DNA from: Colimorpha sp964483145
Lineage (GTDB): Bacteria > Bacteroidota > Bacteroidia > Bacteroidales > P3
Direction of reading: 5' to 3'
DNA: 19,921 bases
Assembly: GCA_964483145.1 (NCBI GenBank)
Contig: CAZAAK010000046.1
Location: forward strand, 1 to 19,921
Numbering within the stretch: position 1 is the first letter of the stretch; the number at the start of each line of letters is the position of its first letter. Shown piece after piece: positions 1 to 9,043 of this stretch. The notes under the pieces were generated by a model, which saw only the letters and a program-made list of their open reading frames with translations, searched no databases and was not told the DNA's origin. The translations under genes and the position numbers were made by a program.

Positions 1-112
1 AATTTTTCTTTCTGCAACCTATGCGGTTGTCTAAAATTCCGGGAGTATTATAGAGATGCCACCATTTGGGTGGTGCAAAAATACAAAAAGTTTCCGATAC
101 AAAAAAAAAACG
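1..112. other. Intergenic left edge, no gene seen
   Basis: No convincing coding region starts here. Two imperfect inverted repeats are visible: CAACC/GGTTG (15-19 with 25-29) and a roughly 7-bp stem with two wobble pairs (57-63 with 69-75). Neither is followed by a T run on either strand, so I do not call a terminator. The stretch probably holds the 3' flank of an upstream gene outside the window, plus the upstream part of the GH20 gene promoter. Confidence 0.4.
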
Positions 113-120
113 TATCTTTG
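113..120 (+). promoter_or_regulatory. Bacteroidota -7 promoter element for the GH20 gene
   Basis: TATCTTTG matches the Bacteroidota primary sigma factor -7 consensus TAnnTTTG. A weak upstream element (TTTCCG, 91-96) lies about 17 nt before it. Transcription should start around 127, which leaves an untranslated leader of about 28 nt and rules out the in-frame upstream ATG at 56 as the start. Confidence 0.75.
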
Positions 121-154
121 CAACCTCATTATCTATACACAAACAACCCTACCC

Positions 155-2686
155 ATGAAAAGAATATTGTTACTCACATTGCTGGCGCTTGGCTTCTGCG
201 CCATGGCACAAAATAACGAGGTAAATATTGGAGTTATCCCCACTCCGCAGAAAGTGGTGATGGGGAGCGGAACCTACAGCCTGACCACTATCAACCCGCC
301 GCGCAACTTTGTGGCTGAAATCGAAGGGGCCCAGAATCAACGCCAAGCCTACCGCATTGAGATCGCCCCTACTGGTGTGACGGTATATGCCACCAGCAAC
401 GAGGGCCGCGACTATGCCATCCGCACCCTTACCCAGCTAAAGAAAATCTACAATGGGCAAGTTCCCTGCATGACCATCACCGATTGGCCCGCTTATGAAT
501 ATCGCGGCTGGCTGGACGACATCAGCCGCGGACCTATACCCAACAAGGACTTCCGCCGCCGCATGCGCAAATTCTGCGACCAATACAAGATGAATTTTGG
601 CAACTACTACACCGAGCACACCCTCTACAACGAGCTTTACCCCGACATTTCCGGCAATAGTGGCATTACTGGCTATGAGTATGCCAACGACCCTTACATG
701 ATGGCCAACCTGCAATGTTTTGCCCATTTCGAGAAAACGTTGCGAATACCCTACTATCAAATTATGATGGATAGTCCCACTAATGTCAATCCCTCAAAAG
801 AGGAAACCTATGACTTTTTACGCAAGCAAATTGAGAACACCGTTGCAGCATACCACAGTAGCCGTTTTTTCAATATCAACTGCGACGAGACCGAGGGCCT
901 TGGCAGCGGACGCGCCAAAGAGTATGTAAGCACGCGGGGCGCTGACGAGGTTTACTGCCAACATATCAACCGCGTTTACGATATGGTTCAGGAGGCCTAC
1001 GGCAACTCGCACGATGGTAAGAAAATGGAAGTGCTGATGTGGGGCGACATTGTGGGTAAGAATCCCGAAATGATAGGTAAACTGCCCAAGGAGATGCAAT
1101 ACATCGTTTGGAGCTACGGCGCCCAGGAGAGCTACGACAACATGATTGCTCCATTTGCCCAACTGCACAAGGAGCACGGCACCCAATTTTGGGTAGCCCC
1201 TGGCGTGAGCCATTGGAGCACCTTGCCTTTGGTGCATAACTACATACAAAATATTGCCTACCTAGCCCGCGACGGCTACAAGGCAGGAGCCCGCGGCTTG
1301 ATGAATACCGCTTGGGACGACAGCGGCGAAAGCCTTATGGGCGACTGCTGGCACGCTATGGCATGGGCTGCCGAAATGGCATGGCATCCACTAACCAATA
1401 GCGACCCCCAAAAAGCCAAGGAAGAACTGGCCAGAAGGGAACGGATCTTTAACGAAAACTACGACCGCTTGCGCAATATCGACTACAACCGCCTCTACAA
1501 GACCAACGAGCAGAAATCGGTCAGCAAAATGGTTTATGCCGTAGGCGAACTAGTCGACAACCCCTATGTGGGTGATTGGTGCAACACCAGCGCCCTGATG
1601 CTTCCCCTCACCGAATTTTATCCCGCCCTCACCGACGGGAGCGTCCTCACCCGTTGCGACAGCGTGGAGGCTGCCGCAAACCGTGCGCTAAGCATTGTGG
1701 ACAGCAATATGGAGCCCCACTTCGCCTATTTCTGCCACCGTCTGCTCTGCGTGGCCCAAAAGAGCCGCTTGCGGGTGATGCTCCATCAGTCTCTCAATAA
1801 TAACGGTGCCAATAAAATCGAGATTCAAGACTACAGCCGCGGCTACTTTCGCAACCTGCACAACCTCAAACTGGAATACCTGCACCTGTGGGATGATGAA
1901 TGCACCGACTACCACCGCGACACCATCTGCGACCGTTACGACCGACTAGGACGTGAGGTTTACGAGTTCCGCCAAAAAGTCTTTATTACCAACAGTTACA
2001 AGGACAAGAAAATGTACGTAACCCTGCAAACATTGTTCAACGACCGGCCCATCTACTTTACCGTTGACGGACGCAAACCCTCCCCAGGAGCCAACCTATA
2101 CCGCAGACCCTTTACCATCGGGCGTAGCTGCATTGTCAAGGCCGTTACCTACAACAAATGGGGCGACCCCGTCTACAGCGAACAGTATCTCCTCCACCAC
2201 AAAGCCATTGGCAACCTCAAAAAACTCAACACCCCATACAGCAACTATCGCCCTGTCTATAGCGGTGGGGGCGACAATGCTTTGGTGGACGGCATCCTAG
2301 GCAGCGACAACAACTTTGCCGATGGTCATTGGCAAGGCTATTGGGGCAAAGACATTGACGTGGAGCTAGACCTCAAGACCGTCACATCCGTCAAGACAGT
2401 CACCATGAGGTTTCTGCAGAACAGCCTCGGGTGGATTCTGGCGCCCGAGACGATTGAGATCTACACCTCCCACGATGGCACCAATTGGAGGGAGGAACGC
2501 ACCGAACGCTACACTCCAGACTTTCGCGAGCCCGGCAACATCGTCCGCACCAATGCCATCCGCGACCTGAATCTCAACACCCGTTACTTGCGCATCGTGG
2601 CAAAGAACCCCGGACAATTGCCATCCTGGCACCCAGCCCCCGGAGCCGAAAGCTATCTATTCTGCGATGAGATTGTGGTGGAATAG
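155..2686 (+). CDS. Secreted family 20 glycoside hydrolase (beta-N-acetylhexosaminidase-like) with C-terminal F5/8-type carbohydrate-binding domain
   Basis: The predicted protein has 843 residues. A signal peptide (residues 1-18, likely cut after AMA before Q19) points to the periplasm or cell surface. Residues about 25-120 form the N-terminal GH20 accessory domain, including IPTPQKVV and the segment ending in DWPAYEYRG. The TIM barrel follows and carries the paired acidic residues D244-E245 in the context NINCDE, the position of the GH20 catalytic Asp-Glu. A chitobiase C-terminal-like domain lies at about 620-690 and a galactose-binding F5/8 type C domain at about 705-843. The family removes terminal N-acetylhexosamines from glycans such as mucin, chitin or peptidoglycan fragments; the substrate here is inferred only. 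The context NCDE is less common than the usual GGDE/GADE. The ATG at 155 was chosen because it begins the signal peptide and lies downstream of the promoter element at 113-120; an extended frame from 56 would run through that promoter. Its stop is 2 nt from that of the convergent nucleoside kinase gene. Confidence 0.88.
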   Translation: MKRILLLTLLALGFCAMAQNNEVNIGVIPTPQKVVMGSGTYSLTTINPPRNFVAEIEGAQNQRQAYRIEIAPTGVTVYATSNEGRDYAIRTLTQLKKIYNGQVPCMTITDWPAYEYRGWLDDISRGPIPNKDFRRRMRKFCDQYKMNFGNYYTEHTLYNELYPDISGNSGITGYEYANDPYMMANLQCFAHFEKTLRIPYYQIMMDSPTNVNPSKEETYDFLRKQIENTVAAYHSSRFFNINCDETEGLGSGRAKEYVSTRGADEVYCQHINRVYDMVQEAYGNSHDGKKMEVLMWGDIVGKNPEMIGKLPKEMQYIVWSYGAQESYDNMIAPFAQLHKEHGTQFWVAPGVSHWSTLPLVHNYIQNIAYLARDGYKAGARGLMNTAWDDSGESLMGDCWHAMAWAAEMAWHPLTNSDPQKAKEELARRERIFNENYDRLRNIDYNRLYKTNEQKSVSKMVYAVGELVDNPYVGDWCNTSALMLPLTEFYPALTDGSVLTRCDSVEAAANRALSIVDSNMEPHFAYFCHRLLCVAQKSRLRVMLHQSLNNNGANKIEIQDYSRGYFRNLHNLKLEYLHLWDDECTDYHRDTICDRYDRLGREVYEFRQKVFITNSYKDKKMYVTLQTLFNDRPIYFTVDGRKPSPGANLYRRPFTIGRSCIVKAVTYNKWGDPVYSEQYLLHHKAIGNLKKLNTPYSNYRPVYSGGGDNALVDGILGSDNNFADGHWQGYWGKDIDVELDLKTVTSVKTVTMRFLQNSLGWILAPETIEIYTSHDGTNWREERTERYTPDFREPGNIVRTNAIRDLNLNTRYLRIVAKNPGQLPSWHPAPGAESYLFCDEIVVE

Positions 2687-2688
2687 AA

Positions 2689-4371
2689 TCAGTAGTTGAA
2701 GCTACTGCCGCCCAAAAATTCCCTCATGATACTGGTTGGGGGAATATACTTGGGGTCGATGGGGTCGAAAAATTTGAGGAATTTGAGCAAGTGGGTGGCT
2801 TCGGCGAACTCCTCGCAGTTCTCGGGGACGCGTTTCAACTGGGGTTCGGCATAAATCTTGAGGACCCCAATCTCATAAAGCAACGCCGAATTGAACATTG
2901 CATCGGCATTCTCTTGAAATGGAAAGATATTCACGGCTTCGCCACGGCGCACCTCGGCCCAGCGGTGGAGCGTATTATAGGCGTCCCAACCACGGAAGTT
3001 GTTGTCCCTAACGATGCGGCGGAGCATGCGGTTCTCATTGGTGTGAATGATGTTGACGTCATCGATGGCAATTTGGGTGAGAGCAGACACATAAACGCGG
3101 AATTTCAGAGCGTTATCGATCTGGGCGGTAAGCTTGGGATTAAGGGCATGAATGCCTTCCACCAGCAGGATACTGTTTGGGCCTAGCTCCAAGGATTTGC
3201 CGTCGAAGTAAGGGTCGCCCTTAAGGAAGTCGAAAGTGGGTATTTCCACCCTTTCGCCATTGAAGAGACGTTGTAGGTGTTCGTTGAGCAGGGGTATGTC
3301 GAGTGCATCCACTGACTCGAAGTCGAACTCGCCATTGGGCAGTTTGGGGGTTCTGTTGCGAGAGACGAAATAGTCATCGAGCGAGATTTGCTTTACATCG
3401 AATCCAAGAACACTCAGTTGCACGCTCAAACGGCGGCATGAGGTGGTCTTGCCCGAAGAGGAAGGGCCCGCCAACAACACCATCCGCACATGGTCGCGGC
3501 GTTGGTAAATCATATCGGCTATATCGGCGTATTTTCTCTCGTGCAAAGCCTCGGCTACATGGATCAAGCGGTTTTCGCCCTTATCGCGCACAATGCGGTT
3601 GAGGTCGGTAATGGTGGGTACATGCAACAGGTCGGCCCAACGGTGATGCTCCCTAAAGATGCTGAAAAGCTTGGGGGTATCGGGGAGGAGCGGCATCTTC
3701 TCGAAATGCCTTATATCTGGCATCTGCAACAGAAAACCGGAATCGGAATAAGTAAAGAAATCCCACGACCGAAGGCAACCTGCACTGGGGACGAGCTTGG
3801 TGTGGAACTTATGGACGGTGCCACCGAGATAGTTCATTGTGATGTAAAGCTGGTCCATCGATTCCATCAGTTTCTGCGTTTGGGGGATGTTGGCCTTCTT
3901 CACCACTTCAATGGCATCGGCAAGCAACATTACTTTCGACTCGAAAGGCAAATCCTGCTTTTGAATTTCAATCATGCGGTCGCGCACTGCGGACGCGAGG
4001 GCGAAACGGTCCGCCTCACCGGAGTTTTCTATAGTGCAATAGAACCCGCCGTGCATGGAATGCTTTACCGAGAGGGTGGCTTGCGGATAACATTCGCGCA
4101 CCGCCTTGTAGAGCATAAAGATAAGCGACGACTGGTACATCCGACGCCCCTGGGGGTCGGTGATATCGAAAAAACGGATGGTTTTGGGGTTGTAGATGCG
4201 GTAGTTCATGTCCTCCACAACATTGTTGACCAACGCGCCAAGAATAGGATATTCCAATGGCCACTGCCCCAAATCGGTATAATATTCCTGGGCGAGGGCG
4301 GACAGCGTGATGCCCGGTAAAACGGTTTTGCGGATGCGGGTATTTTCGATAACCAATTCCAGTGTTTCCAT
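2689..4371 (-). CDS. Nucleoside (uridine) kinase-like P-loop kinase with ThrRS-type N-terminal domains
   Basis: The 560-residue cytoplasmic protein has two halves. Residues about 1-60 look like a TGS-type domain and about 95-230 like the second additional domain of threonyl-tRNA synthetase (KHSMHGGFYC at the expected place). The C-terminal half is a phosphoribulokinase/uridine kinase domain with the Walker A motif GPSSSGKTT at residues 302-310, followed by the SLDDYF acidic motif and LLVEGIHALN. Family members are annotated as nucleoside kinases that phosphorylate uridine or cytidine in pyrimidine salvage. The role of the synthetase-like half is not established, and no catalytic aminoacylation core is present. 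The ATG at 4371 gives the usual full length. It is divergent from the Sel1-repeat gene (88 nt between starts) and convergent with the GH20 gene. No clear TAnnTTTG element was found for this gene. Confidence 0.85.
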   Translation of the reverse strand: METLELVIENTRIRKTVLPGITLSALAQEYYTDLGQWPLEYPILGALVNNVVEDMNYRIYNPKTIRFFDITDPQGRRMYQSSLIFMLYKAVRECYPQATLSVKHSMHGGFYCTIENSGEADRFALASAVRDRMIEIQKQDLPFESKVMLLADAIEVVKKANIPQTQKLMESMDQLYITMNYLGGTVHKFHTKLVPSAGCLRSWDFFTYSDSGFLLQMPDIRHFEKMPLLPDTPKLFSIFREHHRWADLLHVPTITDLNRIVRDKGENRLIHVAEALHERKYADIADMIYQRRDHVRMVLLAGPSSSGKTTSCRRLSVQLSVLGFDVKQISLDDYFVSRNRTPKLPNGEFDFESVDALDIPLLNEHLQRLFNGERVEIPTFDFLKGDPYFDGKSLELGPNSILLVEGIHALNPKLTAQIDNALKFRVYVSALTQIAIDDVNIIHTNENRMLRRIVRDNNFRGWDAYNTLHRWAEVRRGEAVNIFPFQENADAMFNSALLYEIGVLKIYAEPQLKRVPENCEEFAEATHLLKFLKFFDPIDPKYIPPTSIMREFLGGSSFNY

Positions 4372-4423
4372 ACTTTTTTTTGAGTAAAAATAATTGTTAT
4401 TAACGTAACCGGAATTTTTTTAG

Positions 4424-4431
4424 TATCTTTG
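4424..4431 (+). promoter_or_regulatory. Bacteroidota -7 promoter element for the Sel1-repeat gene
   Basis: TATCTTTG matches TAnnTTTG, with a TTG-containing segment about 25 nt upstream (4394-4399). It ends 28 nt before the ATG at 4460, the same spacing seen at the other promoters in this window. Confidence 0.75.
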
Positions 4432-4459
4432 CACCGCGAAAATACAGATTTTATACACC

Positions 4460-7400
4460 ATGAAGAAGACCTTATCCTCTTTCTTTCTATTGGCTTTGCT
4501 GCCAGGGTTGGCCTTTGCACAAGCCGACCAAAAACTGATCAACAAGGCCCAGCAAGGCGACTCCAAGGCGATGGTGCTCCTTGGCGAGTGCTACGAACAT
4601 GGCGCTGGAGTGGACCTAGACTCCACCTTGGCGCTCAAGTGGTACCAACGTGCCGCCGACCTGGGCGATGGCGAGGGTTGGCTACACCTGTCGAGGTACG
4701 ACCTAATCGGCACTCTGCGGCCGAAAGATACCGCCCACTTCTACTCTGTACGGAAGGAATGGGCCGACCGGGGGTTGCCCAACGCGCTTGCCGCCTTGGG
4801 CCGTTGCTATGAATACGGCTACGGAGTGGCCGTAGATTCTGCCAAAGCCATCGACCTCTACCAGCAGGCCGCCAAAGCCGGTTCGACTTGGGGGCATTGC
4901 TGTATGGCCAAAATCTATGCCCGTGGCCTATATGGATTGGCCCTTGACGAAAAGGCAGCTGTCAGCCACTGGAAGAAAGCCTGGGAATCGGGTTACCACT
5001 ATGCTGCTGGCGAGTTGGCAGAATATCACTTCAACCGCGGCAACTACAAAGAAGCTTGGAAGTGGGTTGATGAAGGCGCCAAATGGGGCGATGCTGGTGC
5101 CACCACCGTAGGCGCTGTGATGCTTATGAACGGATACGGCAAAGATACGGACGAAGTTGCGGCCCAGCAGACCTTGAGTGGGTTGATTGCTCGGCACCAC
5201 AACTTAGGCTACACCCAATTTGTGGCCGGTGCAAGCTACATGTTCCCCAACGACATAACCTTGCGCGACAGTGCCAAAGCCATGCGCATTTGGGAAGAGG
5301 GAGCGCACTTCGGACCAGAAAACAACAGTTTGTGCCTTATAGCCATCGGCAGAACCTATTTTAGCGGCGGCCAATATGGCAAGGCCATCGACTACTTCAG
5401 CAGTGTTGCCGAAAATACCTTCGACAGGGAGTGCGCCGGAGAAGCATGCCAATATCTGGGCGAGATGTACTATGGCGGCATTGGATGCGAAGCAGACCAC
5501 CCAACCGCTATGGCCTGGTTTCAACGTGGAGCCGAGGTAATGCACAGCGCGCAATGTGCCATGTCTTTGGGTGAAATCTACGAGGCTGGCCCTCATGAGG
5601 ACCTGCCAAAAGCTGTCAAATACTACCGGCTGGCCGACCTCTACGGCGAACATACCGTCCTAAGTCGTATCGGCAGACTCTATGCCAGTAGCGGCAACTA
5701 CGAGATGGCCATGGAGTGCTACGACAAGATGATTGCAAATGGCCTTGCCGACGGATATTTCTACAAAGCTATGATTTACGAGGGTCGAGGCGACGGCAAA
5801 GCCTATACCAGTGCGCTAAGCACCGGCTACAAGAAAGGCAGTGCCCTCTGTGCCTATGGCATAGGGTGCCTTCACGAGGCGGGAGAGTACGGCTATAAAG
5901 TCAACTACAAAAAAGCTGCCGAATTCTACACCAAGGCCGACATTGCGCCTGCCCAATACCGCCTCTTCAGCCTCTATACCAACGGATTGGTTGGCAAAGG
6001 CACTGAGGCAGACATCGCCACGGGTATGGACTACCTTGAGCAAGCCGCTGCAGCCGGCTATAATAATGCAATCTACGCCCTTGGATGCTGCCATGCCTAT
6101 GACGTTTTGGTGGACACTGCCGACCAGGACAAGGCCGTTGCATGCTTCCGCGCCCTAGCAGAAGATGGTATACCCGAAGGTATTTACATGATGGGGCTCT
6201 ATTACGAAGGAATCGATCTCTCCGCACCCAGCGTTCCCACCGATTCGATGCAAGCATTGCTCTGCTTCCAAAAATCTGCCGACCTCGGCTATGCCGAAGC
6301 CAAGTGCCATTTGGGCGACTATTACCGTGCCGGCCAGTCCGTTCCAAAGAGCTGCGACATAGCCTTGAGCTATTATAGCCAAGCCTATGAATCCGGCTCG
6401 GCCGAAGGTGCCTATTGCATTGGCCGTTCCTATCTAGAGGGTTGCGGTGTGGAGGTCGATACGGCACAAGCCATCCCATATCTGAAGGAAGCAGCTGCCG
6501 AAGGCATAGGCGATGCCGCCTACTGCGTAGCCGAGCTCTACAACTACGGACGTGGAGGCCTTGCTAACGATATCGACTCTACCTTAGCCTACTACCTCAC
6601 CGCTTACCAAAACGGCAATGGCCCAGCCTGTTTTACACTAGGGAAGCCATACCTCCTTGCCGGGTCAGAGGCCGAGGCATTCGAGATTTTTCTCACCGGT
6701 GCCAAACGCGGCGATGTCAACTCCAGCCTAGTTTTGGCCGCCTGCCTGCAGGAAGGCATCGGCGTAGAGGAAGCCGACCCTAAAGCTGCTTACGAACTGT
6801 ATCAGAACATTGCCAATGTCCACAAGAACCCACAAGCCTATGGAGCGCTCGGCCTTGCCTGCCTGCAAGGTAACGGTTGCCCCGAGGACGACAACTTAGG
6901 CAAAGCCTACCTCGACACTGCCGTCAGCCTTGGCGACCAACCCAGCACCTTCTATTTAGGTGTGTGCTACCTGAGTGGTCTCGGTTGTCATGCCGACACC
7001 GCCGCAGCCATCAGTTGGCTAGAAAAAGCCGCCGATGATGAGAATATCCGCGCCATCAATACCCTTGGAGATGTTTACCTCGAGCAAGGTGAATTCAAGA
7101 ACGCCGTTCTCTACTACGAGAAGGCCGTCACCTTGGGCGATTTGGATGGATACTGCAATTTGGGGTACTGCTACCAGGAAGGCCTAGGCGTAGTGCTCAA
7201 CTCCAAAAAAGCCTACGACCTTTACAAATATGCCGCCGACCATGCACATAACCGTGCCTGCCGTCTACTGGCCGATTGCTACATCAAAGGCATCTATGTG
7301 GAGCCCAACGTAGCCCAGGCCCTCGCTTGGCTCACCCAGGCTGCCGACAATGACGATGTAATTGCCATGTACTATTGCGGAGCAATTTTGGAAAAGGGTG

Positions 7401-7504
7401 CAGACGGCGTCCCCGCCGACACCAAGAAGGCGCGCCAGTGGTACAAAAAAGCCGCTACCGCCGGCTACGAACCCGCTCAAGCGGCGCTATCCCGCATGAA
7501 ATAG
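4460..7504 (+). CDS. Large secreted Sel1-like (TPR-type) repeat protein
   Basis: The 1014-residue protein starts with a signal peptide (residues about 1-21, hydrophobic core then AFAQA), so it is exported, probably to the periplasm. Nearly all the rest is Sel1-like repeats of about 36 residues, with patterns such as LGECYEHGAGV followed by AxxWYQRAADLGD. I estimate about 25 units by eye. Such helical-hairpin arrays act as protein-binding scaffolds. There is no recognisable catalytic domain and no lipobox, and the last repeat runs to the C-terminus. Repeats with cysteine pairs (CCMAKIY, ALGCCHAY) recur, which is compatible with disulfides in the periplasm. It is preceded by its own promoter and followed by a strong terminator, so it is probably transcribed alone. 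The partner and process are unknown. Confidence 0.85.
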   Translation: MKKTLSSFFLLALLPGLAFAQADQKLINKAQQGDSKAMVLLGECYEHGAGVDLDSTLALKWYQRAADLGDGEGWLHLSRYDLIGTLRPKDTAHFYSVRKEWADRGLPNALAALGRCYEYGYGVAVDSAKAIDLYQQAAKAGSTWGHCCMAKIYARGLYGLALDEKAAVSHWKKAWESGYHYAAGELAEYHFNRGNYKEAWKWVDEGAKWGDAGATTVGAVMLMNGYGKDTDEVAAQQTLSGLIARHHNLGYTQFVAGASYMFPNDITLRDSAKAMRIWEEGAHFGPENNSLCLIAIGRTYFSGGQYGKAIDYFSSVAENTFDRECAGEACQYLGEMYYGGIGCEADHPTAMAWFQRGAEVMHSAQCAMSLGEIYEAGPHEDLPKAVKYYRLADLYGEHTVLSRIGRLYASSGNYEMAMECYDKMIANGLADGYFYKAMIYEGRGDGKAYTSALSTGYKKGSALCAYGIGCLHEAGEYGYKVNYKKAAEFYTKADIAPAQYRLFSLYTNGLVGKGTEADIATGMDYLEQAAAAGYNNAIYALGCCHAYDVLVDTADQDKAVACFRALAEDGIPEGIYMMGLYYEGIDLSAPSVPTDSMQALLCFQKSADLGYAEAKCHLGDYYRAGQSVPKSCDIALSYYSQAYESGSAEGAYCIGRSYLEGCGVEVDTAQAIPYLKEAAAEGIGDAAYCVAELYNYGRGGLANDIDSTLAYYLTAYQNGNGPACFTLGKPYLLAGSEAEAFEIFLTGAKRGDVNSSLVLAACLQEGIGVEEADPKAAYELYQNIANVHKNPQAYGALGLACLQGNGCPEDDNLGKAYLDTAVSLGDQPSTFYLGVCYLSGLGCHADTAAAISWLEKAADDENIRAINTLGDVYLEQGEFKNAVLYYEKAVTLGDLDGYCNLGYCYQEGLGVVLNSKKAYDLYKYAADHAHNRACRLLADCYIKGIYVEPNVAQALAWLTQAADNDDVIAMYYCGAILEKGADGVPADTKKARQWYKKAATAGYEPAQAALSRMK

Positions 7505-7520
7505 CATTTGGTGAGGGAAT

Positions 7521-7557
7521 AAAAAAAAACAGGCATCGTTTGATGCCTGTTTTTTTT
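7521..7557. terminator. Bidirectional intrinsic terminator
   Basis: A perfect hairpin AGGCATC (7531-7537), loop GTTT, GATGCCT (7542-7548) is closed by C7530-G7549. It is flanked by a 9-nt A run on the left and an 8-nt T run on the right, so it has the form of an intrinsic terminator on both strands. It lies between the convergent Sel1-repeat gene (stop ending 7504) and pepP (stop 7579). Confidence 0.92.
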
Positions 7558-7578
7558 GCTGGAGGTTTGCAGAGAGGC

Positions 7579-8967
7579 CTAACTAGCCATAGTTTGCTCG
7601 ATTTCCCTAACAGTTTTGGGGATGGGTTTGCCCAACACACGGCATCCGCCCTCGGTGATAAGCACATCGTCCTCGATGCGGATACCCCCAAAGTCCTTCC
7701 ATTTTTCCAGTTCGCTGAAATTGATAAAATCCTTGTTGGTGCCTTCGGCATGCCATTTGTCGATAAGGGCGGGGATGAAATAGCAGCCCGGCTCATCGGT
7801 AACCACAAAACCTTTCTGCAACTCGCGACCACAGCGGAGACTGGCCAGCCCAAACTGGTTACTGGGGCGGGTCCGATTGTCGTAGCCGACGTAAACCTGA
7901 CCGTAGTTTTCCATGTCGTGAACGTCCAGCCCCATCATGTGACCCAAGCCGTGAGGCATAAGCAAGCTATGGGCTCCGCTGGCCACAATATCATCCACAT
8001 TGCCCTTGAGAATGCCCAAGTCCTTGTAGCCTTGCGCCAACACCTTGCTAATGGCGGTGTGAACCTCCTTGTAGGTAATGCCCGGACGGGAAAGCTTCAG
8101 GCATTCCAGTTGTGCGGCCAACACAATCTCATAGATGGTGCGCTGGCGGTCGTTGAACTTGCCGCCCACAGGCACCGAGCGAGTAATATCGGAGCAATAG
8201 TTCATGGCGGTTTCGCAACCTGCGTCCATCACCAGCATGCGGCCTGTTTCGAGCCTGTTGTTGTGGCCATGCAAGTGAAGGGTTTCGCCATGCACCGTCA
8301 TGATAATGGGGAAGCTCACGGGGCCATTGCCCTTCCAGGCTTCGCCTTCCATGATGCCGGCCAACTCATACTCGTAGCGCCCCGGCATGGCCATTTTCAT
8401 GGCGCAGGTGTGCATGTTGTAGGCGGTGGCAATGGCCTTTTCGATTTCGGCAATTTCCTCATCGCTCTTGACACTGCGTTGCTTGATGCAGGCCATAACC
8501 AATTCCATGCTGGCATAGCGGGCGACGGCGTCGAACTTGATACCTAGCAACTGGCTCATCTGGCGGGTATTGTCGGCCCGATAAGGAGGCAGAAAGTGGA
8601 CCTTACGAGCCTGGCCGACAGCCTCGGTGCAAAGTGCCTGCAAGGCACAGAGGTCGCCACTAGCGGTAGCACCAACACTGGTAGCCAATTCCTTTACACT
8701 AGGTAGCGGACCGCTCCAAATCACATCATCGATGTCGTAGTCGTTGGCAAAGACGTAGTCCTGACCGCTGTCGCAGTCGAGTACTCCCACCAAATCCTCA
8801 CGCTGGAGACCAAAAAAATACAGGAAAGTACTGTCCTGACGGAACCAATAGGTGTTGTCGGGATAGTTGCAGGGAGCCTCGCGGTTACCCTGAATGATGA
8901 TAAGCCCGTGGCCTACGTCCTTGCGCAGTTGCTCGCGTCGGGCAATATAAGTCTCTTTTTTGAACAT
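7579..8967 (-). CDS. pepP: Xaa-Pro aminopeptidase (aminopeptidase P, M24B)
   Basis: The 462-residue cytoplasmic metallopeptidase removes N-terminal residues that precede proline. Residues about 1-135 form the creatinase/aminopeptidase P N-terminal domain (RREQLRKDV, DSTFLYFFGL). The rest is the pita-bread fold with all five metal ligands visible: D248 (VMDAGCE), D260 (CSDITRS), H343 (HGLGHMMGLD), E392 (TDEPGCYF) and E432 (RIEDDVLI). The HGLGH histidine pair is also present. The ATG at 8967 was chosen over an in-frame upstream start at 9105 because the minus-strand promoter element lies at 8995-9002, and because the extra 46 residues are low-complexity and overlap the divergent glnA promoter. 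It ends at the shared bidirectional terminator. Confidence 0.93.
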   Translation of the reverse strand: MFKKETYIARREQLRKDVGHGLIIIQGNREAPCNYPDNTYWFRQDSTFLYFFGLQREDLVGVLDCDSGQDYVFANDYDIDDVIWSGPLPSVKELATSVGATASGDLCALQALCTEAVGQARKVHFLPPYRADNTRQMSQLLGIKFDAVARYASMELVMACIKQRSVKSDEEIAEIEKAIATAYNMHTCAMKMAMPGRYEYELAGIMEGEAWKGNGPVSFPIIMTVHGETLHLHGHNNRLETGRMLVMDAGCETAMNYCSDITRSVPVGGKFNDRQRTIYEIVLAAQLECLKLSRPGITYKEVHTAISKVLAQGYKDLGILKGNVDDIVASGAHSLLMPHGLGHMMGLDVHDMENYGQVYVGYDNRTRPSNQFGLASLRCGRELQKGFVVTDEPGCYFIPALIDKWHAEGTNKDFINFSELEKWKDFGGIRIEDDVLITEGGCRVLGKPIPKTVREIEQTMAS

Positions 8968-8994
8968 AGCTGTGTTGTTTTTGTTTTGGAATTG

Positions 8995-9002
8995 CAAAAG
9001 TA
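8995..9002 (-). promoter_or_regulatory. Bacteroidota -7 promoter element for pepP
   Basis: On the minus strand this reads TACTTTTG, a match to TAnnTTTG. It lies 27 nt upstream of the ATG at 8967. Its divergent partner for glnA is 33 nt away. Confidence 0.7.
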
Positions 9003-9035
9003 CGAAAAAAAATGTAATGGTTACAAAAAAAGCCG

Positions 9036-9043
9036 TATCTTTG
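9036..9043 (+). promoter_or_regulatory. Bacteroidota -7 promoter element for the glnA operon
   Basis: TATCTTTG matches TAnnTTTG and ends 30 nt before the glnA ATG at 9074. It lies back to back with the pepP promoter, so the two transcripts diverge from a region of about 50 nt. Confidence 0.75.

Noticed and set aside
3490..4320. A 276-codon open frame on the plus strand
   Set aside because: It is entirely antisense to the nucleoside kinase gene and has no domain, promoter or family resemblance.
7375..8547. A 390-codon open frame on the plus strand
   Set aside because: It lies mostly antisense to pepP, whose metal ligands are all intact, and crosses the Sel1 gene end and the terminator. Its product has no recognisable domain, and the openness follows from codon bias.
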